A stretch of DNA of 11,026 nt. Origin: Janthinobacterium lividum. Lineage in GTDB: Bacteria; Pseudomonadota; Gammaproteobacteria; Burkholderiales; Burkholderiaceae_D. A program made the position numbers and the translations under genes. Below are positions 6,909-11,026 of the stretch, one piece after another. Position 1 is the stretch's first letter; each line of letters begins with the position of its first letter. The stretch is from contig CAMBDR010000070.1 of the NCBI GenBank assembly GCA_945864765.1, positions 1-11,026 of the forward strand, in the 5' to 3' direction. Below the pieces are notes generated by a model. It made no database searches, was not told where the DNA came from, and was given only the letters and a program-made list of their open reading frames with translations.

Positions 6909-7335
6909 ACATTACTCCTATTCGATTTTTGGGCTATATAGGGGACCAATCACTGGTTATGCATACGCCAATCAAATAAGCAATTCCATTTGGTACCCAC
7001 CTAAGAACTATAGGCCCCCAATCACAAGGAAGCGACCACACTTGATAACACTTAACAACATCTGATAACGCCATGCATACGAGAAAAAATAAGTTATAAC
7101 GACGCTTTGTGTGCAGTCAAACCCTGCCTATCACACATGGTTTGAGTACCCTGGCCGATCAGTGCCGAGGGAAGGACTCACCCATCAACAGATGAAATGA
7201 GCACAACGGCAGGCAAGAAAGGAAGAAATATGTATGGCACACTCATTCAGGCACGAAACCAAAGCAAAATGGACGGTGCGGCAATTACCTTGGCCGTTTA
7301 ACCGTAACGCTCACCAATTAAAACCCACACAGCCA
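6909..7335. other. Intergenic stretch without a confident gene
   Basis: This AT-rich DNA lies between the divergent 163-residue ORF and the HigBA-like module. It holds an imperfect inverted repeat (6941-6950 with 6989-6998, eight of ten positions), a partly repeated segment (CTATA-GG-CCAATCAC type at 6934-6953 and 7008-7025), and a 7-bp hairpin (TCAAACC 7117-7123, GGTTTGA 7139-7145, loop 15). A 23-codon ORF at 7230-7301 is listed separately. No tRNA, known RNA or protein domain was recognised. Confidence 0.5.
7230..7301 (+). CDS. Possible 23-residue small ORF
   Basis: ATG 7230 is preceded by an AGGAAG-like ribosome site four bases upstream and opens a 23-codon ORF that starts MYGTLIQARN and ends ITLAV before TAA. 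It lies about 80 bases upstream of the HigB-like toxin start and on the same strand. There is no family match I can name. The good ribosome site is the only support, so it may be fortuitous. Confidence 0.2.
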   Translation: MYGTLIQARNQSKMDGAAITLAV

Positions 7336-7356
7336 TCACACAAAGTGTGATATATT
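7336..7356 (+). promoter_or_regulatory. Likely HigBA operator and promoter
   Basis: TCACAC (7336-7341), AAA, GTGTGA (7345-7350) is a perfect inverted repeat with 6-bp arms. It abuts a candidate extended -10 element, TG at 7348-7349 and TATATT at 7351-7356, so a protein bound to the palindrome would block RNA polymerase. No good -35 hexamer is seen. The site ends 28 bases before the toxin start. Autoregulation by the HTH antitoxin of the pair is known for HigA-type systems; binding here is inferred. Confidence 0.55.
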
Positions 7357-7384
7357 CCCCCCGTTGATGACAGGAATGCTAATC

Positions 7385-7768
7385 ATGCGGATTTTTAAAA
7401 ATACTTGGTTCACCCGCTTTTGCCGCAAGGAAAACATACCGGATGAAGCGTTGCAGGATGCCGTTTGGCGCGCCAATCATGGGCAAATTGATGCCGATCT
7501 TGGCGGTGGCATCATCAAGCAACGCATTGCGCGGGCTGGAAGGGGAAAATCCAAGGGCTATCGCACGATTTTGTTATTTCGTAAAGATGAGAAGGCATTT
7601 TTCGTGTTTGGGTTCGGCAAAGGTGAGCAGGCCAATATCAGCAAGGACGAAGAAGCCCACTTCAAGTTGATGGCGAAAGAAATTTTTGGGCTTTCAGACA
7701 AGCAACTTGAATTACTAACTGAACGCAAACACTTTGAGGAGTTGACATCTCATGACCAAGAAATATAA
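7385..7768 (+). CDS. Type II toxin, RelE/HigB-like
   Basis: A 127-residue toxin of the RelE/HigB type, a family of ribosome-dependent mRNA endonucleases. Visible family features are the start MRIFKNTWFTRFCRKE, the basic core KQRIARAGRGKSKGYRTILLFR (45-66), the FFVFGFGKGEQANIS segment (72-86) and a C-terminal helix (AHFKLMAKEIFGLSD). I chose ATG 7385 because AGGAA lies eight bases upstream and it matches the usual N-terminus; ATGs at 7367 and 7376 are in frame but lack a ribosome site. The toxin gene precedes and overlaps its antitoxin by 17 bases, the toxin-first order typical of HigBA. Expression is probably controlled by the palindrome at 7336-7350. Confidence 0.85.
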   Translation: MRIFKNTWFTRFCRKENIPDEALQDAVWRANHGQIDADLGGGIIKQRIARAGRGKSKGYRTILLFRKDEKAFFVFGFGKGEQANISKDEEAHFKLMAKEIFGLSDKQLELLTERKHFEELTSHDQEI

Positions 7769-8069
7769 AAGCGCGGCCTTTGCCGCGATCCATGAAACCA
7801 TGGAAGCATTACATGACATTGGTGCGGTGGATAAACAAACCATGCGCGATTTCGATGCGGCTTGTCTCACACCAATCCAACAATTTACGCCCGAACAAAT
7901 CCGCGAAATCAGGCAACGGGAAAATATCTCACAACCCGTATTGGCACGCTACTTGAATGTCTCAAAAAATCTTATTTCAGATTGGGAGCGTGGCATCAAA
8001 AAACCCGGTGGCCCGGCGTTACGGCTGCTTGGCATGATTGAAAAAAATGGCTTGGCGGCGGTTTTTTGA
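7752..8069 (+). CDS. HTH-type antitoxin/regulator, HigA-like (XRE family)
   Basis: A 105-residue protein with a Cro/C1-type helix-turn-helix at about 47-82 (TPEQIREIR through NVSKNLISDWERGIKKP), where SKNLISDWERG is the recognition-helix region. The N-terminal 45 residues are probably the toxin-binding part. ATG 7752 lies inside the toxin gene and has GGAG ten bases upstream. Members of this group neutralise the RelE-like partner and repress the shared promoter. The short distance to the convergent zeta-like gene (43 bp) contains a weak 5-bp hairpin (8088-8092 with 8102-8106) but no clear terminator. Confidence 0.87.
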   Translation: MTKKYKSAAFAAIHETMEALHDIGAVDKQTMRDFDAACLTPIQQFTPEQIREIRQRENISQPVLARYLNVSKNLISDWERGIKKPGGPALRLLGMIEKNGLAAVF

Positions 8070-8112
8070 ACGGGCAGGCTCCAATGCGCTGCAAGCTCCC
8101 GGCAGCAATTGC

Positions 8113-8877
8113 TTATAGCTTGCGTGTCGCCGCCCCTGTGTCGGGCGCATCTTCGCCAATCAGCAGAGGCGCACCATCTTGCCAAATAACCGCATATTGC
8201 CCCAGCCGCCGCTTGCGCTCCAGCGCTTTATGAACCGCCAAACGCAGGCTGTCGAGCATGGCTTGGGCAGCCGGACTGATGGGTGGCGTAGATTGTGTCG
8301 TTTGTGTGGTCGCACTTGGGCCGAGCAAAAGATCAAAAATATCGGCGCGTTGTATTTGCCGCTGAAGGCCGATTTGTTCAAAAACCAGTTCGGGCGCATT
8401 ACCGTTGTTCATGAAGCAGGCAGTTTGATGCACCCTGGACGAAAATAAATGGTGCAGATTGTTCAGGCTTAGGGGAAAGCGCCGTGCAATATCTGCTGCC
8501 GGGATGTTGTGCCCACCATGTTTGACCCGCTCGACTACCCGCAAGCGCGAAAATTCTGCATCCGGTAGCGCCAGGTAGATCAGTTCAACACGCCAACCTG
8601 CGGCCTTTAATCGATCCACCAATTTTAAATACGTTCTGCCAGCGAGCGTGGTTTCAAAGGCAAAGTCTTGGCAAGCGCTAATGCAGCCTTCAATTTCCCG
8701 CAAAAACAAACGGCTGGCGGCCAGCAATCGCTGTTCCGGGGCCAAGGGCGAAAGGCCTGCCGCAATCAAATCGGCGTTGATAAAACGGCGGCATTGCGCC
8801 ACCGTGGGCAGGTATTCCAGAGCGAAAGTGGTTTTGCCTGCGCCATTGGGGCCAGCGATGATCCAGCAGGTGGGCAT
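8113..8877 (-). CDS. Zeta-toxin-like P-loop kinase
   Basis: A 254-residue P-loop protein of the zeta toxin type, which in characterised members phosphorylates UDP-N-acetylglucosamine and blocks cell wall synthesis. The Walker A motif GPNGAGKTT is at 9-17 (K15), followed by the NADLIAAG segment (N34, D36) where the catalytic Asp lies, FAFETTLAG at 72-80 for substrate binding, and RVKHGGHNIPAADIARRF (117-134). The C-terminal part from about 190 is Pro/Thr/Gln-rich and then helical, without a known domain. ATG 8877 has AGGAG eight bases upstream. The gene lies 18 bp after yoeB and in the same direction, so it is probably transcribed with yefM-yoeB. No epsilon- or PezA-like antitoxin is seen nearby. 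It could equally be a kinase of another substrate in the same superfamily. Confidence 0.85.
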   Translation of the reverse strand: MPTCWIIAGPNGAGKTTFALEYLPTVAQCRRFINADLIAAGLSPLAPEQRLLAASRLFLREIEGCISACQDFAFETTLAGRTYLKLVDRLKAAGWRVELIYLALPDAEFSRLRVVERVKHGGHNIPAADIARRFPLSLNNLHHLFSSRVHQTACFMNNGNAPELVFEQIGLQRQIQRADIFDLLLGPSATTQTTQSTPPISPAAQAMLDSLRLAVHKALERKRRLGQYAVIWQDGAPLLIGEDAPDTGAATRKL

Positions 8878-8895
8878 TCATCAAACTCCTGTATT

Positions 8896-9150
8896 TTAAT
8901 AATGGTGCCGACACTGCGCAATCTTCAATCGTCCATCCTCAACCGCATACACCAGCCGATGCGTTTCATCGATCCGACGCGACCAATAGCCAGTCAAATG
9001 ATGCTTCAACGGTTCAGGCTTACCAATGCCGACAAATGGGTCGCGACAACAATCCTTAATCAAAGCATTGATGCGTTTCAAGGTCGCCTTATCGGCTTGT
9101 TGCCAATACAGGTAATCCTCCCATGCCTCTTGCGCCCACTCAATCTTCAT
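8896..9150 (-). CDS. yoeB: YoeB/Txe family mRNA interferase toxin
   Basis: An 84-residue toxin with all residues known to matter in E. coli YoeB at the same numbers: E46 in GKPEPLK, R65 in HRLVY, and the C-terminal H83-Y84. It cleaves mRNA on translating ribosomes. ATG 9150 gives exactly the usual 84-residue length; the frame also has a TTG at 9162 that would add four residues and is less likely. The start overlaps the end of yefM by 11 bases and its ribosome site is weak, so it should be translated by coupling with the antitoxin. The protein appears complete and active by sequence. Confidence 0.93.
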   Translation of the reverse strand: MKIEWAQEAWEDYLYWQQADKATLKRINALIKDCCRDPFVGIGKPEPLKHHLTGYWSRRIDETHRLVYAVEDGRLKIAQCRHHY

Positions 9151-9406
9151 CGCTTGGCTCAATCAACGCATGTTCCACTCCCCTGCCCGCCTGCAAGGCC
9201 TGCACCGCCCTGGTGAGCCGTTGCGCATTCTTTGGGCTGCGCAGCAGGTAAGCCGTTTCTTCCAATGCGTTATAGTCCGCCAGAGACATCACTACCACAG
9301 GCTCCCCTTTTTGTCGGGTAACCAGAATCGGCGCACGATCCTGCGCCACTTTATCCATCACCGCCGTCAAATTGGCCCGTGTGTAACTGTAGTTAACTGT
9401 TTCCAT
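9140..9406 (-). CDS. yefM: YefM/Phd family antitoxin
   Basis: An 88-residue antitoxin of the Phd/YefM fold. The N-terminal part (1-50) carries the DNA-binding domain with NYSYTRANLTAVMDKV and APILVTRQKGEPVVVMSLADYNALEETAYLLRSP, close to the E. coli YefM pattern; the acidic C-terminal tail (EHALIEPSDED) would be the toxin-binding part. ATG 9406 has GAGG seven bases upstream. It is the first gene of a minus-strand operon yefM-yoeB-zeta-like kinase. It probably represses its own promoter through the GTAC palindrome just upstream (9437-9454). Confidence 0.93.
   Translation of the reverse strand: METVNYSYTRANLTAVMDKVAQDRAPILVTRQKGEPVVVMSLADYNALEETAYLLRSPKNAQRLTRAVQALQAGRGVEHALIEPSDED
9209..9224. 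repeat. 16-bp exact direct repeat, copy in yefM
   Basis: CCTGGTGAGCCGTTGC occurs here, in the 3' half of yefM (encoding QRLTR), and again at 10186-10201 just beyond the vapC stop, in the same orientation. The matches end abruptly on both sides. It may be a residue of a second yefM-type gene or a recombination scar. Confidence 0.4.
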
Positions 9407-9436
9407 GATTTATCCTCGATTTCCCGGCATCAAATA

Positions 9437-9454
9437 CGTACAAATATAAGTACG
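9437..9454 (-). promoter_or_regulatory. Probable YefM operator
   Basis: CGTAC (9437-9441) and GTACG (9450-9454) form a palindrome with an 8-bp AT-rich centre, 31 bases upstream of the yefM start. The E. coli YefM-YoeB complex is known to bind repeats with a TGTACA core; the TTGTACG arm on the minus strand resembles that core. The TATATTT centre could also serve as part of a -10 element. Binding is inferred. Confidence 0.5.
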
Positions 9455-9772
9455 GATACTAATGCAGATTTCCAAGACCGTCAAGCTCAGAAAATAACTC
9501 AGCAAATGGTGGCTGCGGTGCTTATCGTGCCGGGATTTCGGCTGGTGCCGACGCTGCCCGGACAATCCAGCGTTGGCCAAAATTGTCGGCGTCGTTGGAA
9601 ACGAGCGGGCGCAGGATGGCTATTCAATCACTTGCAGCAGTATCAGCAATGGTTGGTGACGACGATGCAGGCAATGTGCAAGCCGGATGACGGGATGAAT
9701 ACACGGCTGCGGGCAAAACCCTGTTTACGACTGATTTGGGGCTTGTGGCCTGCTTGCCCACCGGGCCACCCG
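9455..9772. other. Non-coding or decayed stretch between yefM and the CopG-like gene
   Basis: I find no convincing gene in these 318 bases. A long plus-strand frame runs across it, but that frame also runs antisense through yefM and yoeB and has no protein-like features. A short minus-strand match to the end of yoeB (GTCGGCACCA, 9541-9550 and 8902-8911) hints at a degraded toxin fragment, but ten bases are not proof. A toxin for the CopG-like gene would be expected here and is not seen. Confidence 0.4.
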
Positions 9773-10069
9773 TTACGCATCTTGCAACGCAAGCTGCGCT
9801 TGACTAAAGCGACGCATTTCTTCAATAGCAGCGTTACTTTTGTTCTTTTCAAACTCAGATAGGGGGTAGCGTTCTGCCTCGCTCGCAGTTTCCAAACTAA
9901 CCTTACCCAGCCCACGCTGCTGTTGCAGGTTTGCCAAACCAGCACGAACAAATTGCCGGATCAGATCAGCTTTGGACAAGCGCAAATCAAAAGCCAAGGT
10001 TCGTAATTCTTCATCCATCTCAGGCGGTAAATGTACCGCCCGAAGCACCATTGCACCATGCGTTTCCAT
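9773..10069 (-). CDS. CopG-like ribbon-helix-helix protein, orphan antitoxin candidate
   Basis: A 98-residue protein whose N-terminal 45 residues fit a ribbon-helix-helix DNA-binding domain: a beta-strand (AMVLRAVHLP), then helices PEMDEELRTLAFDLRLS and KADLIRQFVRAGLANL. The C-terminal half is charged and helical (SEFEKNKSNAAIEEMRRFSQ), as in antitoxins that wrap a toxin. ATG 10069 is chosen because GGAGG is five bases upstream; an ATG four codons earlier (10081) lacks a ribosome site. No toxin gene lies directly downstream or upstream on this strand, so it is either an orphan, an independent regulator, or the survivor of a broken pair. Confidence 0.75.
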   Translation of the reverse strand: METHGAMVLRAVHLPPEMDEELRTLAFDLRLSKADLIRQFVRAGLANLQQQRGLGKVSLETASEAERYPLSEFEKNKSNAAIEEMRRFSQAQLALQDA

Positions 10070-10185
10070 TTTTGCCTCCATTCACAACGTCATCACTCAG
10101 CAACACTATAGCGCAATTTGTCAGCCTGGCCTTGATGGGTAAGTACCTTCTTCGGAAGAGCATGCGTTCGATGTCGTCAAAGTAG

Positions 10186-10201
10186 CCTGGTGAGCCGTTG
10201 C
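10186..10201. repeat. 16-bp exact direct repeat, copy downstream of vapC
   Basis: Second copy of the 16-mer at 9209-9224. On the minus strand it follows the vapC stop after about 7 bases and reads QRLTRLL then stop in the frame corresponding to yefM, so only this short segment could derive from a YefM-type gene. Confidence 0.4.
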
Positions 10202-10208
10202 CAGCAAT

Positions 10209-10625
10209 CTACCCGACAGGCGCTACCCAATTTTCAATGCGCAACCCCTCAATACGCTCAAACTCACGTACATTATTCGTTACCAAGGTGGCATCTTGTG
10301 CCAGCGCATGGCAGGCTATCCATAAATCATTCCCACCTATGGGCGTGCCTCTTTCCTTTAAGTGCGAAAAGTGCCGTGCGTAATGTTGGCAAATCGATTC
10401 ATCCAAGGCAAACAATACGGGAATGATACGGGTAAGTTGCTTGATTTGTTTCAAAACTTGCTCGCGACGCGTGCTGCGCTCAGCGCCTTTGAGCAATTGT
10501 GCATAGCTTACAAAAGACATCGCCACACGCACGCTCGGTGCCAAGGCATTGAGACGTTGGGCGATTTCAGGGGGATTGTTTTTCATCAAATAGATGAGGA
10601 TGTTGGTGTCGAGCAAATAATTCAT
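10209..10625 (-). CDS. vapC: PIN-domain toxin, VapC-like, with altered active-site residue
   Basis: A 138-residue PIN-domain protein of the VapC type, a metal-dependent RNase that in studied members cuts tRNA or rRNA. The start MNYLLDTNILIYLMK carries the first metal ligand D6, and GGNDLWIACHA (97-107) carries D100, followed by LVTNNVREF. At the place of the usual second acidic ligand (family pattern S-x-ELL-x-G) the sequence reads SYAQLLKGAERS, with Gln43 encoded by CAA at 10499-10497; Glu would be GAA. The protein is otherwise full length. It starts 30 bases after the vapB stop with no clear ribosome site. Activity may be weakened or lost. Confidence 0.9.
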   Translation of the reverse strand: MNYLLDTNILIYLMKNNPPEIAQRLNALAPSVRVAMSFVSYAQLLKGAERSTRREQVLKQIKQLTRIIPVLFALDESICQHYARHFSHLKERGTPIGGNDLWIACHALAQDATLVTNNVREFERIEGLRIENWVAPVG

Positions 10626-10655
10626 GATTGAGCAATTTGGCGAGCAGTCAGTTGA

Positions 10656-10913
10656 TCAGAGTGGTGGCCGATCTTGCATCGGTGCCTGATTACTTTGGTT
10701 TTCCTCCAACTCGGCCAAGAACTCGGCATCGTTAAATTGCGACAGCAAGGCCATCAAAGCATCACCGCGCTTGGGATGCAGGGGATGGATGATTAAATCG
10801 CCGTTGCCATCACGACTAATCTCCACTTCCGTTGCATCAATACGCAGCGCCTGCGGAATACGCACGGCTTGGCTATTGCCATTATTAAAAACACGGGTGA
10901 GTTGGCGGGTCAT
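10656..10913 (-). CDS. vapB: VapB-like antitoxin (AbrB/SpoVT fold)
   Basis: An 85-residue antitoxin. The N-terminal 45 residues, with RVFNNGNSQAVRIPQALR and a following beta-strand (EVEISRDGNGDLIIHP), show the swapped-hairpin AbrB DNA-binding fold of VapB/MazE proteins. The C-terminal part (ALMALLSQFNDAEFLAELEENQ) would bind the PIN toxin. ATG 10913 has a strong AGGAGG five bases upstream. It is the first gene of the vapBC pair. Two direct repeats of GTATGTAC upstream are its likely operator. Confidence 0.9.
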   Translation of the reverse strand: MTRQLTRVFNNGNSQAVRIPQALRIDATEVEISRDGNGDLIIHPLHPKRGDALMALLSQFNDAEFLAELEENQSNQAPMQDRPPL

Positions 10914-10934
10914 GATAGCCTCCTGAAGAATTGA

Positions 10935-10956
10935 GTATGTACGAATCTGTATGTAC
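10935..10956 (-). promoter_or_regulatory. Direct-repeat operator upstream of vapBC
   Basis: GTATGTAC occurs at 10935-10942 and again at 10949-10956, a 14-bp period. It lies 21 bases upstream of the vapB start, where an autoregulatory VapBC complex would be expected to bind. A TTGATC (minus strand, about 10968-10963) could be a -35 element but no matching -10 stands out. Confidence 0.45.
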
Positions 10957-10989
10957 TTTAATGGATCAACCCTGATTTGGCAAGTGAAT

Positions 10990-11026
10990 ATGTCAAAAAC
11001 AAGAACGAAATCAAGAATGGCCCGCG
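10990..11026 (+). CDS. Possible start of a plus-strand gene running off the window
   Basis: ATG 10990 opens a frame that stays open to the last base and begins MSKTRTKSRMAR, strongly basic. Upstream there is only a weak AAGTG ribosome-like site. It would be divergent from vapBC. Twelve codons are not enough to identify a gene. Confidence 0.2.
   Translation, partial: MSKTRTKSRMAR

Noticed and set aside
6909..7384. tRNA, riboswitch or CRISPR array in the intergenic stretch
   Set aside because: Only short hairpins and one imperfect repeat are visible; no cloverleaf, known aptamer core or regularly spaced repeat.
8070..8112. Bidirectional terminator between the HigA-like and zeta-like genes
   Set aside because: Only a 5-bp stem (8088-8092 with 8102-8106) without a T-tract on either side.
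9170..9862. Long plus-strand ORF (230 codons) across the yefM region
   Set aside because: It runs antisense to yefM and the CopG-like gene, both supported by family motifs and ribosome sites, and its translation has no protein-like pattern.
6153..10913. Chromosomal integron cassette array
   Set aside because: TA genes are common integron cargo, but by eye I did not find paired attC core sites at the gene borders, genes lie in mixed orientation, and no integrase is present in the window.

Overview
The window looks like chromosomal DNA of a Gram-negative proteobacterium, probably beta- or gammaproteobacterial. This rests on family resemblance only: a CbrA-type symporter/sensor-kinase N-terminus, a YefM-YoeB module with typical proteobacterial motifs, and AGGAG-type ribosome binding sites. 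There is no rRNA, tRNA or marker gene to fix the taxon.

Left part (1-1379, minus strand): a fatty acid hydroxylase/sterol desaturase-type di-iron membrane enzyme is followed 18 bp downstream by the N-terminus of a sodium:solute-symporter-type protein, most like the sensory domain of a CbrA-like histidine kinase, which runs off the window. A divergent intergenic region (1380-1636) separates them from the main operon.

Centre (1545-6152, plus strand): a compact five-gene operon with ATGA overlaps or a 4-bp gap at every junction. The order is a cysteine-rich radical SAM enzyme resembling the MJ0619/tetraether-lipid-synthase (Tes) type, a fold-type-I PLP aminotransferase, a 54-residue protein, a small zinc-dependent phospholipase C-like protein, and a polytopic membrane protein of the lysylphosphatidylglycerol-synthase TM/flippase-like family. 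A good sigma70-type promoter precedes it. The first gene has no ribosome binding site of its own; an 11-codon leader ORF with a strong one overlaps its start codon. The families together suggest lipid or lipid-linked small-molecule modification. I know of no described pathway with this gene set, so it is the best candidate here for an uncharacterised system.

Transition (6153-7384): AT-richer DNA with several hairpins, one orphan gene for an unrecognised 163-residue acidic protein (minus strand), and 476 bp with no confident gene.

Right part (7336-10913): a toxin-antitoxin island. It holds a HigBA-like pair (toxin first, plus strand); a YefM-YoeB pair followed 18 bp later by a zeta-toxin-like P-loop kinase (minus strand); a lone CopG-like RHH regulator; and a VapBC pair whose VapC has Gln where the family usually has a metal-binding Glu. 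Likely operators are visible upstream of the HigBA, YefM-YoeB and VapBC modules. A stretch of 318 bp between YefM and the CopG gene holds nothing I can identify. The island is probably accessory DNA next to a chromosomal metabolic operon.
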